From: Microcystis panniformis FACHB-1757
GTDB lineage: Bacteria > Cyanobacteriota > Cyanobacteriia > Cyanobacteriales > Microcystaceae
Assembly: GCF_001264245.1 (NCBI RefSeq)
Contig: NZ_CP011339.1
Span: 930,001 to 994,000 of the forward strand
Direction of reading: 5' to 3'
Length of the DNA stretch: 64,000 nt
Part shown: piece after piece, positions 1-8,905 of the stretch
Layout: the number at the start of each line of letters is the position of its first letter
How positions within the stretch are numbered: the first letter of the stretch is position 1
The notes under the pieces: model-generated
The model's input: only the letters and a program-made list of their open reading frames with translations
What the model was told of the DNA's origin: nothing
Databases searched by the model: none
Translations under genes and position numbers: made by a program

Positions 1-64
1 ACTGGTTCAACATTTACAAACTCTGTTGTAAGATGATTTTGAACCAGAACTAGGAGTTAGTGTC

Positions 65-349
65 ATGGCAAAGGCGATTTGGAATGGTGCAGTGGTAGCG
101 GAAAGCGATAACTGTGAAATTGTCGAGGGAAACTACTATTTTCCCCCCGATACCATCAAAGCTGAATATTTTCAACCCAGTAACACCCATACCATTTGTT
201 CTTGGAAAGGAGAGGCTAGTTATTATACTCTCAGGGTAGATGGACAGGACAATAAAGATGCCGCTTGGTATTATCCCGATCCTAAACCAAAAGCCCAAAA
301 TATTAAAGGATATATCGCTTTTTGGCGAGGTGTGAAGGTTGAGAAATGA
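65..349 (+). CDS. DUF427 domain protein
   Basis: Small soluble protein of 94 residues with the DUF427 pattern: CSWKGEASYY near residues 45-54 and DAAWYYPDPKP near 65-75, followed by a conserved YIAFW close to the end. The molecular function of DUF427 is not established. The stop overlaps the coaD start by four bases (ATGA), so the two are probably translated as one unit. A longer DUF427 paralogue lies at 16336-16833 on the other strand and shares the same core motifs. ATG start at 65. Confidence 0.85.
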   Translation: MAKAIWNGAVVAESDNCEIVEGNYYFPPDTIKAEYFQPSNTHTICSWKGEASYYTLRVDGQDNKDAAWYYPDPKPKAQNIKGYIAFWRGVKVEK

Positions 350-819
350 TCGCCATCTACCCCGGCAGCTTCGATCCAGTTACACTCGGTCATTTAGATA
401 TTATCGAACGCAGTGTGCCACTATTCGAGCGAGTAATCGTGGCAGTTCTCTGCAATCCCCATAAAAACCCCCTGTTTACGGTCGAAAAACGCATAGAACA
501 GATCAGTTACTGTACAAAACACCTGAAAAACGTTGAGATAGACAGTTTTTCAGGATTGACGGTTGAATATGCCAGATTAAAAGGTGCTAAGGTGCTGTTG
601 CGGGGGTTGCGGGTTCTCTCAGACTTTGAAAAAGAACTGCAAATGGCACACACCAATAAAACTCTCTGGGAAGGAATCGAAACGGTTTTTTTAGCCACCA
701 CTAAAGAATATAGTTTTTTAAGCAGTAGCGTGGTTAAAGAAATCGCTCAATTCGGTGGCTCCGTCAGTCATCTAGTCCCGGAAAACGTTTCTAGGGATAT
801 TTACTCATACTACAGTTAA
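346..819 (+). CDS. coaD: Pantetheine-phosphate adenylyltransferase
   Basis: Catalyses the fourth step of coenzyme A synthesis, transferring AMP from ATP to 4'-phosphopantetheine in the cytosol. The 157 residues match the usual bacterial length. The nucleotidyltransferase signature YPGSFDPVTLGHLDII is at residues 5-20, with the substrate-binding GLRVLSDFEKELQMAHTN further in and the C-terminal SSSVVKEIAQFGG. It overlaps the upstream DUF427 gene by four bases, which suggests co-transcription. No lesions are seen. Confidence 0.97.
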   Translation: MIAIYPGSFDPVTLGHLDIIERSVPLFERVIVAVLCNPHKNPLFTVEKRIEQISYCTKHLKNVEIDSFSGLTVEYARLKGAKVLLRGLRVLSDFEKELQMAHTNKTLWEGIETVFLATTKEYSFLSSSVVKEIAQFGGSVSHLVPENVSRDIYSYYS

Positions 820-855
820 CATACTAAAATACAGTAATGAGGACGATCTGAACCT

Positions 856-1515
856 ATGGCGCGCCGAGAACCTAATGATCCCAGAAAAGCAGTACCTAAC
901 ACTTCTAATAGTGGGGTTCCCAGTCCACCCGTCGATTTCGATATCTATCAGGATCTGGCGCGTCTGCAAGAGATGATTTTTGATAGTTTCCATATCCCCC
1001 TCACCCGTTGGACAATCATCGATGAGGGACAGATAGCCGAACAGATCGATCTCATCTATGAAACCGTGCCACCAGCAGTACAGAAAGCTTTAGCAATTTT
1101 GCAGGAAGAACAGGAAATTATCACTAAAGCAGAAGAATACGCTCAACAAGTCCTTCGTTCCGCTCAACAAAGAGCCGCCCAAATTCTCGATGAGTCTGGT
1201 ATTATTCAACAAGCAGAACGGCAAGCGGCCCAAATTCGTCAACGGGTTCAGCAGGAATGCGAATCCTTGCAACAACAAACCCTCGATGAAATCGAACAGA
1301 TGCGTCACAGCACCTTGCAGGAAGTGCAACAGTTACGACAAAAAACCCAAGCTGAATGTCATGAAATTCAAAAAGGCGCTGACGACTATGCCGAAGCGGT
1401 TTTAGAACATCTCGATCGAGAATTAGGGGAAATGTTACAAGTTATTCGCAACGGTCGTCAACAGGTAAGATCGAAACCAACATCTTCAAAAAATCTACCC
1501 GGAGAACGTCCTTAA
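856..1515 (+). CDS. Coiled-coil protein of unknown function
   Basis: 219-residue hydrophilic protein that I do not recognise as a named family. Residues 1-30 are basic and proline-rich (MARREPNDPRKAVPN). A conserved-looking block containing PLTRWTIIDE follows at about 50-60. From about residue 80 to 200 it is a long Gln/Glu/Ala-rich coiled coil resembling ATP-synthase b-subunit or DivIVA-type helices, but there is no membrane segment. It lies 36 bp after coaD on the same strand, so it may be co-transcribed. A structural or scaffold role is only an inference. Confidence 0.75.
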   Translation: MARREPNDPRKAVPNTSNSGVPSPPVDFDIYQDLARLQEMIFDSFHIPLTRWTIIDEGQIAEQIDLIYETVPPAVQKALAILQEEQEIITKAEEYAQQVLRSAQQRAAQILDESGIIQQAERQAAQIRQRVQQECESLQQQTLDEIEQMRHSTLQEVQQLRQKTQAECHEIQKGADDYAEAVLEHLDRELGEMLQVIRNGRQQVRSKPTSSKNLPGERP

Positions 1516-1675
1516 TCAGTGATCAGTTATCAGTGATCAGTTATCAGATGTAAGTTTTAAGTTAATTAGTTAGTTAGTTATCTTCATCTTTATCCCTGAT
1601 TACTGTTTACTATTTACCGCTCGCTGAAAAGAACCAAACCTCCGATTCCTCACCGATAACTGATAACGGAATTTC

Positions 1676-2473
1676 ATGAATAACTCCTCCTCGAATTCCC
1701 ATCTATTCGGACGCTTTCTTAGCGGGTTATTCAGCTGGAAAATTTGGTTATTTGTCCAGATATTTCAAGGCAGTAAAAGCTTTTATCGATTCCTGTATCA
1801 TTATTTATATCGTCGTCCTAAAATCGATCGCATTCTCGGTAGCGATGTCATCTATATTCCTGAGAAAAAACTTTATAGCATTCCCCTCGATGTGCTGAAA
1901 ATGGAGCGGCAAATGGTTAATAGTGATCGCCAGCAGTTGACTTCTATTACTACTTGGAAAGTTAAAACGATTCATCCCACCATCACCGAAACCGAGATAC
2001 AACTCCACGATATTACCGTCGATTTACAACAGGTACACCTGATTAAATCAGACCTTAATAACTATGATTATACTAACACTCGCCGCTTGGCTCCTCTGGT
2101 GAAAACCTTGCTTTTTGAAATTAACCCGAAAATTGCCAGTTTAGTAGAAAAGAAAAATCAATTAAATAGACTGCGAAATCTGGCCGCATCTTCCGAAATT
2201 TTTCATTCACAAACCCCATTGTACGATCGAGCAATTAATCAAGTCCAGCTAATTATTGATCAAGCGGAAGCTTTGAGACAAGAATGTTTAAAATTTATCC
2301 GAGAAACCCTGATCGAACGGGAATTAGTGCAATCCGAGATCGATAGCAATATCGTTGATTGTAACCTCGATTTTGCCAGTCAATATCAACTAATTCAAGA
2401 AAAATATCAACTCTGGAAAGAAGAAGTACAAGCTTATTTTGAATTAAAAGATTCTTCTCTACCTAAAAATTAA
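1676..2473 (+). CDS. Cyanobacterial hypothetical protein
   Basis: 265-residue protein, not recognised. The N-terminus has a hydrophobic/aromatic stretch (FLSGLFSWKIWLFVQIF, residues 14-30) that could be a membrane-associated helix, followed by a basic YRRPKIDRIL. The rest is charged and largely helical, with likely coiled coil at about 130-250. The gene is bracketed by heptad repeat tracts on both sides (1520-1550 and 2485-2697), so it probably has its own promoter. Confidence 0.7.
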   Translation: MNNSSSNSHLFGRFLSGLFSWKIWLFVQIFQGSKSFYRFLYHYLYRRPKIDRILGSDVIYIPEKKLYSIPLDVLKMERQMVNSDRQQLTSITTWKVKTIHPTITETEIQLHDITVDLQQVHLIKSDLNNYDYTNTRRLAPLVKTLLFEINPKIASLVEKKNQLNRLRNLAASSEIFHSQTPLYDRAINQVQLIIDQAEALRQECLKFIRETLIERELVQSEIDSNIVDCNLDFASQYQLIQEKYQLWKEEVQAYFELKDSSLPKN

Positions 2474-2484
2474 CTATCACCGTC

Positions 2485-2697
2485 AGTTATCAGTAATCAG
2501 TTATCAGTAATCAGTAATCAGTAATCAGTAATCAGTAATCAGTAATCAGTTATCAGTTATCAGTTATCAGTTATCAGTTATCAGTTATCAGTTATCAGTT
2601 ATCAGTTATCAGTTATCAGTTATCAGTTATCAGTTATCAGTTATCAGTTATCAGTTATCAGTTATCAGTTATCAGTTATCAGTTATCAGTTATCAGG
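2485..2697. repeat. Heptanucleotide tandem repeat tract (CAGTTAT)n
   Basis: About 30 tandem copies of a 7-bp unit. The first few are CAGTAAT variants and the rest almost pure CAGTTAT. It fills most of the 309-bp gap before folP; a short TTCATAA repeat follows at 2726-2755. Similar tracts occur at 1520-1550, 8680-8736, 10949-11195 and 48719-48772. Short tandemly repeated heptamers are known in cyanobacterial genomes; no coding content is seen. Confidence 0.95.
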
Positions 2698-2782
2698 AGA
2701 TTATTTTGATTTATTCTCCCCACTTCATAATTCATAATTCATAATTCATAATTCATATACTTTTTCAACAGGATTTATTATT

Positions 2783-3625
2783 ATGTCTAGTTTAACGGCA
2801 ATTCGTGAACATATTTTTGCTTGGGGAAAACGCACCTATATCATGGGTGTTTTGAACGTTACTCCCGATAGTTTTAGTGATGGGGGAGAATTTGACAATG
2901 TTGAAAATGCCCTGCTACAAGCGATGAAAATGATCGAGGCTGGGGCTGATATAATCGATATCGGTGGTCAATCCAGCCGTCCGGGAGCGCAAGAAATTAG
3001 CCTAGAAGCAGAATTATCGCGAGTTATCCCCGTAATCACCGCTATTCGACAACAAAGTTCTATTCCTATCTCTCTAGATACCACTAGGGCGATTGTAGCA
3101 GCCCAAGGTATCGCCGCTGGGGCCGATTTGATCAATGATATTTCTGGGGGAACCTTCGATCGCCTATTATTGCCGACGGTGGCTAAATTGGCCGTTCCCA
3201 TCATCCTCATGCACCTGCGGGGCAATCCGCAAACCATGCAATCCATAACACATTACGATAATTTAGTCAAGGAAATTAAAGAATTTTTACAGAATCGCGT
3301 TGAGGAAGCTTTACAGTGGGGTATTGCTAGGGAAAATATTATCATCGATCCGGGGATTGGTTTCGCCAAAACTGGGCGACAAAATCTTGAGTTATTGCGA
3401 GAATTAGGGCAATTTCGGGATTTAGATTTACCTATTTTAATTGGATTGTCGAGAAAACGCTTTATCGGCGAGATTACAGGCAAAGATGACCCAAAAGAAC
3501 GAGTTTTCGGAACAGCGGCGGCCTGTGCTATAGCGATCGCTAAGGGGGCCGATATCCTGCGCGTCCATGATGTGGCTGCGATCGTAGATGTGAGGAAAGT
3601 GGTGGACGCAATCGAGCGAAGTTGA
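2783..3625 (+). CDS. folP: Dihydropteroate synthase
   Basis: Folate pathway enzyme joining 6-hydroxymethyl-dihydropterin pyrophosphate with p-aminobenzoate. The 280 residues carry all the family landmarks in order: GVLNVTPDSFSDGG near 22-35, IDIGGQSSRPGA near 59-70, SLDTTR near 98, INDISGG near 117-123, IIIDPGIGFAKT near 187-198, GLSRKRFIGE near 222-231 and RVHDVA near 261. This is the TIM-barrel pterin-binding fold and the normal length. The downstream cupin begins 48 bp later on the same strand. Confidence 0.97.
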   Translation: MSSLTAIREHIFAWGKRTYIMGVLNVTPDSFSDGGEFDNVENALLQAMKMIEAGADIIDIGGQSSRPGAQEISLEAELSRVIPVITAIRQQSSIPISLDTTRAIVAAQGIAAGADLINDISGGTFDRLLLPTVAKLAVPIILMHLRGNPQTMQSITHYDNLVKEIKEFLQNRVEEALQWGIARENIIIDPGIGFAKTGRQNLELLRELGQFRDLDLPILIGLSRKRFIGEITGKDDPKERVFGTAAACAIAIAKGADILRVHDVAAIVDVRKVVDAIERS

Positions 3626-3673
3626 AAATTTTTGCTAGTCTTAGAATCATCCACAGTTCGATCGAAATTAGCG

Positions 3674-4132
3674 ATGAATAGCCAACTAACCAGCGATCAT
3701 TGTATGCTACCCGTGATTCGATCTCCCCGGGATTATCAAGTTTTTCGCATTAGCGCTGGGGATACAAATCGTTTAGCGATCGTCTTTGATTCTACCGTAG
3801 CGGGGGATTCCTTGACCGTCTGTGTGGAAATTTTCGATCCCCACGGTCGCACCCCTACCCATCGTCATCATTTTGCGGTAGAAATGTTTTTTATCCTCAA
3901 AGGGGAGGGAATGGCTATCTGTGATGGTAAACCGATTCCCCTAGGTCCAGGGGATAGTTTATTAGTCCGTCCCACGGGTATTCACGAGATTAGAAATGTG
4001 GGGGACGGAAGACTTTATGCACTATGTTTTATGGTTCCCAATGAGGATTTTTCGGAATTAATTCGCAATGGTATCCCAGAGGAGTTAGACGCAGAAGATT
4101 TAGAGGTGTTGATGGGAACTATTAAAGGATAA
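3674..4132 (+). CDS. Cupin domain protein
   Basis: Single-domain cupin of 152 residues. The metal-binding cupin motif is visible as HRHHFAVEMFFILKGEG followed by PLGPGDSLLVRPTGIHEI; the histidines and glutamate are the expected metal ligands. Substrate unknown. An in-frame TTG at 3632 would add 14 residues, but the ATG at 3674 gives a conventional start and leaves a 48-bp gap after folP, so I chose it. Confidence 0.88.
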   Translation: MNSQLTSDHCMLPVIRSPRDYQVFRISAGDTNRLAIVFDSTVAGDSLTVCVEIFDPHGRTPTHRHHFAVEMFFILKGEGMAICDGKPIPLGPGDSLLVRPTGIHEIRNVGDGRLYALCFMVPNEDFSELIRNGIPEELDAEDLEVLMGTIKG

Positions 4133-4149
4133 TCAAGCAATATCATCCC

Positions 4150-4350
4150 TTAAATTTTGGCCTTTTTTTTCAGGAAAAGAGCGATTAAAAAGGTAAAGGT
4201 TCCTCCCAGAAGGCCGAAGATTAGCCAATTTAATCTTGGATAGCCTTTATTGATAGCGATGACTGTAGCAATGCCACCGATGAGACAATGCCAGAAAAAA
4301 AGCAACAAGAATAAATCTAAGCTCGGGGAAATATCAGCAATTAGTTTCAT
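4150..4350 (-). CDS. Small two-helix membrane protein
   Basis: 66-residue hydrophobic protein with two predicted membrane helices (about 12-33 and 41-60) and a basic C-terminal tail KKKAKI. The connecting segment contains NKGYPRLNW, as in many small cyanobacterial membrane proteins. Function unknown. It is convergent with the cupin gene, 17 bp away. Confidence 0.6.
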   Translation of the reverse strand: MKLIADISPSLDLFLLLFFWHCLIGGIATVIAINKGYPRLNWLIFGLLGGTFTFLIALFLKKKAKI

Positions 4351-4461
4351 ATTTTATCCGTAGAGCGATAGAGTGAATTGTTTAGATAGCAAATCTCTAG
4401 AATTTTTCCAATGACCGAATCCCTGACCCGATTTTATGTTTATTAACCTCTATAAGTATTT

Positions 4462-4572
4462 CTATTTTTTTGTCCAAGGCCATTTTGTTCCCATCTCGGT
4501 TAAAGCTGAAAAAACTAGATAGAGAATGAGAAAAGCAACACCAAAGAGAAAAGTCAATAATTCGTTATTCAT
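4462..4572 (-). CDS. Possible 36-residue single-helix membrane protein
   Basis: A short open frame begins MNNELLTFLFGVAFL and ends EMGTKWPWTKK. It has one membrane helix (about 4-24) and a short charged tail. The size and layout resemble the tiny accessory subunits of cyanobacterial photosynthetic and NDH-1 complexes, but I cannot assign it to one. No clear ribosome binding site precedes the ATG. The coherent helix-plus-tail composition argues that it is real. Confidence 0.45.
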   Translation of the reverse strand: MNNELLTFLFGVAFLILYLVFSALTEMGTKWPWTKK

Positions 4573-4671
4573 CGAGTTATCACTGATAGGTTAAAGGTCA
4601 CTGATTCGCTGCTATTCATTTGTCCACTACTTAGCAATTACTGTTTTTCTAGACTGTTGAAACAGGTTTAA

Positions 4672-4896
4672 TTATTGTTGCTGTTGTGCCAAATAGTTAA
4701 GCACTGTTTCCAGAGTTAATTCTAAGCGTTCCGAGATTTGTTTTGGGGTTAAACCGAGGTCTTGCAGGAGAGGAATCGTTTTCAATTTTTGCAAGTTTAT
4801 TCCCTGTTCAATTCCCTGTTCAATTCCCTGTTCAATTCCATCTCCAAAAGCTTCTTGATAGAAACGAGTTTGTTTGAGGTCTTGTAGTTCTAACAT
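4672..4896 (-). pseudogene. Duplicated 3' end of the adjacent Rpn/DUF2887 gene
   Basis: Translates as 74 residues nearly identical to the C-terminus of the gene at 4950-5750 (LQDLKQTRFYQEAFGDGIEQG through LNYLAQQQQ). The DNA repeat runs from about 4638 to 4918 and directly precedes the parental copy, including its 3' flank (CTGTTGAAACAGG). The copy has an expanded 12-bp repeat giving EQGI units where the parent has one. It lacks the nuclease domain, so it is a tandem-duplication remnant. Confidence 0.8.
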
Positions 4897-4949
4897 AGCT
4901 TCTATTTCCTCTCGACTGCTGTTTTTCTAAACTGTTGAAACAGGTTTAA

Positions 4950-5750
4950 TTATTGTTGCTGTTGTGCCAAATAGTTAAGCACTGTGTCCAGAGTTAATTC
5001 TAAGCGTTCCGAGATTTGTTGCGGGGTTAAACCGAGGTCTTGCAGGAGAGGAATTGTTTTCAATTTTTGCAAGTTCATTCCCTGTTCAATTCCATCTCCA
5101 AAAGCTTCTTGATAGAAACGAGTTTGTTTTAGGTCTTGTAGTTCCAACATAGCTTCAATTTCCTCTCGACTTTTTTGGGGTAACTTATAAATGATTATTG
5201 TTTCGATTAAATCAATGACATTTTTCTGCACTAAGCGATCGCTCACTTCTCTTTGAGCCTGTTTAATTAAAATCTTAGCAGAATTAACAGCTTGACTCTC
5301 ACTTTCCGTAACCAATTTGACCATGGCGATCGCTAAGGAAGGAGTCTCGTCATTTGCCAATTCATCCAGATAGATTCTTTTAATCCTATCCAAGGATAAC
5401 AAGTCGGCAAATTGCTGGGGATGTTCTCGCTCAATTTCTCGACTAGGATAAATAACAACTATCTGCCACGGTGACAAAGGTTTATACTGTCTAAGATACA
5501 GAAAAAGTTCCGAAAATAATCGATAATATAGGTCTTCATCCTTTTGAAACTGCACTTCTACCAGATAAAAGGGTGAATTTTCTAGATTATCGAGCGGCAA
5601 AAATAAACCATCCAATCGAAAAGCTAGTTGTTTGACTTCTTGGGAAGTAAATCGATAATTGCTAACGATAGCATCGGGTCGCTCAATTAATTCAAAGAAC
5701 GAATCGGGAAAATCGAGAAACATTCGATAGAATATGCTGTCAGTTTTCAT
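4950..5750 (-). CDS. Rpn/DUF2887-family PD-(D/E)XK nuclease-like protein
   Basis: 266-residue member of the Rpn family (recombination-promoting nuclease/putative transposase, DUF2887 type). The N-terminus MKTDSIFYRMFLDFP is typical. The nuclease core is visible as FRLDGLFLP and FYLVEVQFQKDEDLYYR (residues about 45-75: D...E-x-Q). The C-terminal part holds QTRFYQEAFGDGIEQG and an HTH-like LTPQQISERLELTL. Such genes are multicopy in Microcystis. The 3' end has been tandemly duplicated downstream. Confidence 0.85.
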   Translation of the reverse strand: MKTDSIFYRMFLDFPDSFFELIERPDAIVSNYRFTSQEVKQLAFRLDGLFLPLDNLENSPFYLVEVQFQKDEDLYYRLFSELFLYLRQYKPLSPWQIVVIYPSREIEREHPQQFADLLSLDRIKRIYLDELANDETPSLAIAMVKLVTESESQAVNSAKILIKQAQREVSDRLVQKNVIDLIETIIIYKLPQKSREEIEAMLELQDLKQTRFYQEAFGDGIEQGMNLQKLKTIPLLQDLGLTPQQISERLELTLDTVLNYLAQQQQ

Positions 5751-5808
5751 GCTGCCACAAAATTACCTGTAATTTCCGCTTAATCCGCCCACAAAAGAGA
5801 ATTAACCT

Positions 5809-6696
5809 ATGATCATCCCATCATTTCTGCAACCCGGTGCTAAAGTTTCTCTGGTGGCCACCAGTGGTGCCGTCAAGGAATTAGCCGCCCTCGAAAAAGG
5901 CGTAGAAATCTGGCGATCAAGGGGTTATCAAGTGGAATTTAGGGAGAATTGGGCTAATCGTCTCGGTTATCTCGCCGGTAGCGACGAGCAACGTCGTCAA
6001 GCTTTAGCCCAAACATGGCAAGATGCCGATTGTCAAGCAATTCTCTGCGCTAGGGGGGGTTACGGTAGCGCTCGCCTCTTAGAAAATTGGACATGGGCAA
6101 AAACTAACCCGAAATGGTTAATCGGTTTTTCCGACGTGACGGGGATTTTATGGAGTTTAGCAAAACAGGGCATTTGTAGCGTTCACGGTCCAGTTTTAAC
6201 CACCTTAGCCCAAGAAAGTCCCCAATCAATTGATCGCCTCTTTTCTCTTCTGGAAGGTCGTCCTTTAGCCCCTCTTATTGGTCAAGGTTGGGGTGGGGGC
6301 AAAGTGCGGGGACGCTTATTACCGGCTAATTTAACCGTAGCCACCCATCTCCTCGGAACCTCGGTTCAACCCACCCTAGAGGGGGTAATTTTAGCCCTAG
6401 AGGACGTAACCGAGGCCCCCTACCGGATCGATCGAATGTTAACTCAGTGGCGAATGCTGGGCATTTTCTCGCAAATTAAAGCCATTGCTCTCGGTCGTTT
6501 TAGCCGTTGTCTGGCAGCCCCCGGTAGTGATAGTCAAACCGTAGAGGAAGTCTTAAAAGAGCGTTTGGGCGATTTAGGCATTGCGGTTATTGCTGAGTTA
6601 CCTTTCGGTCATGATGGCGATAATGCCGCTTTACCGGTGGGAACAATGGTAGAACTGGACGGGGATCGGGGAATCTTAGAATTTTTCTATCCCTAA
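5809..6696 (+). CDS. LD-carboxypeptidase (peptidase S66)
   Basis: Predicted serine peptidase of the S66 family (LdcA/MccF), which removes the terminal D-alanine from murein tetrapeptides during peptidoglycan recycling. It has 295 residues and no signal peptide, so it is cytosolic. Landmarks are CARGGYGSARLLENW near 84-98, the nucleophile region GFSDVTG near 106-112, the glutamate in LALEDVTEAPYR near 196 and the histidine in LPFGHDGDNAALPVG near 270. All three catalytic positions appear intact. Confidence 0.92.
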   Translation: MIIPSFLQPGAKVSLVATSGAVKELAALEKGVEIWRSRGYQVEFRENWANRLGYLAGSDEQRRQALAQTWQDADCQAILCARGGYGSARLLENWTWAKTNPKWLIGFSDVTGILWSLAKQGICSVHGPVLTTLAQESPQSIDRLFSLLEGRPLAPLIGQGWGGGKVRGRLLPANLTVATHLLGTSVQPTLEGVILALEDVTEAPYRIDRMLTQWRMLGIFSQIKAIALGRFSRCLAAPGSDSQTVEEVLKERLGDLGIAVIAELPFGHDGDNAALPVGTMVELDGDRGILEFFYP

Positions 6697-6760
6697 TGAG
6701 CCACTTTTTTGATACTATCTTAGAGAAGTGTTAACAAATGTAACAAAAAATTAATTATAG

Positions 6761-7738
6761 ATGAAAGTATTAGTTATCGGTGCGACGGGAACCCTAGGAC
6801 GACAGATCGTGCGTCATGCCATCGATCAGGGACATCAAGTGCGTTGTTTGGTACGCAGTCAGAGAAAAGCGGCTTTTTTGAAGGAATGGGGCGCGGAATT
6901 AGTCGGGGGAACCCTACGGGATAAAAGTACAATTATTGCTGCTTTAGAGGGAATGGACGCGGTGATCGATGCCGCTACTGCCCGGGCGACGGACTCAGCC
7001 AGCATTAAACAGGTGGATTGGGATGGTAAAGTTAATCTGATTCAAGCGGCCAAAACCGCCGGAGTAGATCGCTTTATTTTCTTCTCGATTCTCAATGCCG
7101 AAAAATATCCCAACGTGCCTTTGATGGAGATAAAACGCTGCACCGAGAAATTTCTAGCAGAATCGGGTTTAAAATATACAATTCTCCGTCCCTGTGGCTT
7201 TATGCAGGGTTTAATCGGTCAATACGCCATCCCGATGTTAGATAATCAAACCGTCTGGATCACGGGAGAAAGTACAGCGATCGCCTACATGGACACCCAA
7301 GATATCGCTAAATTCGCCGTTCGCGCCCTAGAAGTCCCCGAAACCGTCGGTCAATCCTATCCCGTGGTCGGCAGCAAAGCTTGGAAAGCTGAAGAAATTA
7401 TCGAAGTTTGCGAGCGCCTATCGGGTAAAGAGGGGAAAATTTGGCGTTTACCCATGGGATTACTGCGTTTTATGCGAGGAATAAGCCGTTGTTTCCAATG
7501 GACTTATAATATATCTGACCGACTAGCTTTTGCGGAAGTTCTCGCTAGTGGTCAAGCTCTTGATGCCCCAATGGCAGAAGTTTATCAAGTATTTGGCCTT
7601 GATCCGAGTCAAACAACTACTTTAGAATCCTATTTACAAGAATACTTTAGCCGCATTCTCAAGAAGCTCAAGGAAATCGACTTCGAGAAACAAAAAGCTC
7701 AGAAGAAGAAGAAAACCCCTTTCAAAAAGAAAGCGTGA
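6761..7738 (+). CDS. ycf39: Ycf39/HCF244-like NmrA-family protein
   Basis: Atypical short-chain dehydrogenase-like protein of 325 residues. The N-terminal nucleotide-binding motif is VIGATGTLGRQIVRHA (residues 5-20), followed by RCLVRS and DAVIDAATAR. Ycf39 is a photosystem II assembly factor in cyanobacteria and plastids. The body matches that family; the C-terminal tail is extended and very basic (QKKKKTPFKKKA). NAD kinase follows 23 bp after the stop, so the two may share a transcript. Confidence 0.85.
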   Translation: MKVLVIGATGTLGRQIVRHAIDQGHQVRCLVRSQRKAAFLKEWGAELVGGTLRDKSTIIAALEGMDAVIDAATARATDSASIKQVDWDGKVNLIQAAKTAGVDRFIFFSILNAEKYPNVPLMEIKRCTEKFLAESGLKYTILRPCGFMQGLIGQYAIPMLDNQTVWITGESTAIAYMDTQDIAKFAVRALEVPETVGQSYPVVGSKAWKAEEIIEVCERLSGKEGKIWRLPMGLLRFMRGISRCFQWTYNISDRLAFAEVLASGQALDAPMAEVYQVFGLDPSQTTTLESYLQEYFSRILKKLKEIDFEKQKAQKKKKTPFKKKA

Positions 7739-7761
7739 ACCAGCAGTAGGAAAATTTGTCA

Positions 7762-8679
7762 ATGCCCAAAATCGGCATTATTTACAACGATATTAAGCCT
7801 ATCGCTTGTAAAACAGCCCATCAGATACAAGATCAGCTACTTTCCCTAGGTTGGCAGGTGTTTATGGCTACCGGCAGCGGTGGTCTGCTAGGCCATTCTA
7901 AACCCTCTCGTCCCGTTTGTTTTACCCCGATCGATCAGTTAGTCCCCCCCCACTTCGAGCAAGATTTAAGTTTTGCGATCGTGTTGGGGGGCGATGGTAC
8001 AGTCCTATCGGCGGCCCGGCAGTTGGCCACCCTCAATTTGCCCCTGTTAACGGTCAATACGGGACACATGGGCTTTTTGACCGAAATTTACCTAAATCAG
8101 CTTGAACCCGCCTTAGAACTGGTTCTAGAGGGGAAATACACCCTCGAAAATCGCTCGATGATCACGGTGCGACTGTTTCGCGAAGATACCCTCCTCTGGG
8201 AGGCACTTTCTCTCAATGAGGTGGTCGTCCACCGGGAACCCCTCACCAGTATGTGTCATTTTGAGATTCAAATTGGTGAACACGCACCCGTCGATATCGC
8301 TGCCGATGGGGTGATTCTCTCCACTCCTACCGGTTCTACTGCCTATGCTCTCAGTGCCGGTGGCCCGGTAATAACTCCCGATGTGCCGGTATTACAATTA
8401 GCTCCCATTTGTCCCCATTCTTTAGCTTCCAGGTCCTTGGTATTTTCTGACAAGGAAACTGTAAATATTTTCCCAGCAACTGCTAATCGGATGGTGATGG
8501 TAGTGGACGGTAATGGCGGTTCTTATATCTTGCCAGAAGATCGAATTAATGTGCAGAAATCGCCCCACCAAGTCCATTTTATTCGTCTGCAATCGACGGA
8601 ATTCTTCCGCATCCTCCGGGAAAAATTGGGTTGGGGTTTGCCTCATATTGCTAAACCCACTTCGGTGGAATTACCTTAA
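7762..8679 (+). CDS. nadK: NAD kinase
   Basis: Phosphorylates NAD to NADP using ATP or polyphosphate. Diagnostic motifs are GGDGTVLSAARQL near 76-88, NTGHMGFLTE near 99-108 and TPTGSTAYALSAGGP near 190-204. About 305 residues. A TTG two codons upstream (7756) is also in frame, but the ATG at 7762 is preferred. The last codon runs directly into a CAGTTAT heptad tract. Confidence 0.95.
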   Translation: MPKIGIIYNDIKPIACKTAHQIQDQLLSLGWQVFMATGSGGLLGHSKPSRPVCFTPIDQLVPPHFEQDLSFAIVLGGDGTVLSAARQLATLNLPLLTVNTGHMGFLTEIYLNQLEPALELVLEGKYTLENRSMITVRLFREDTLLWEALSLNEVVVHREPLTSMCHFEIQIGEHAPVDIAADGVILSTPTGSTAYALSAGGPVITPDVPVLQLAPICPHSLASRSLVFSDKETVNIFPATANRMVMVVDGNGGSYILPEDRINVQKSPHQVHFIRLQSTEFFRILREKLGWGLPHIAKPTSVELP

Positions 8680-8736
8680 TCAGTTATCAGTTATCAGTTA
8701 TCAGTTATCAGTTATCAGTTATCAGTTATCAGTTAA
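8680..8736. repeat. CAGTTAT heptad tract after nadK
   Basis: Seven to eight tandem CAGTTAT units begin immediately after the nadK stop codon and run into an inverted-repeat element. Noncoding. Confidence 0.9.
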
Positions 8737-8846
8737 GTAGTCGGACATAAATTCTGTTGTCTATCTTAAGAAATGTAAATTGCCGCAATTCCTACTGACG
8801 ACCGACTCCTTACCCCACAGTTAACTTTACTTTTATCCAACTACTT
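8735..8846. mobile_element. Small inverted-repeat (MITE-like) element
   Basis: The ends AAGTAGTCGGACATAAA and (reverse strand) AAGTAGTTGGATAAAAG form imperfect terminal inverted repeats around about 112 bp of noncoding sequence. The inner ACAGTTAACTTTAC is shared in inverted orientation with 18376-18400 (GTCGGACAAAAATAAAGTT), so pieces of the same family occur twice in the window. No target duplication was identified. Confidence 0.5.
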
Positions 8847-8905
8847 ATCAGATGTGAGTTTTCAGTTGACTGATTACTGGTTACTGTTTACTGATCGCTG
8901 AATTT

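Noticed and set aside
2485..2697. Possible CRISPR or satellite array
   Set aside because: Period is only 7 bp with no spacers; a simple heptad tandem repeat.
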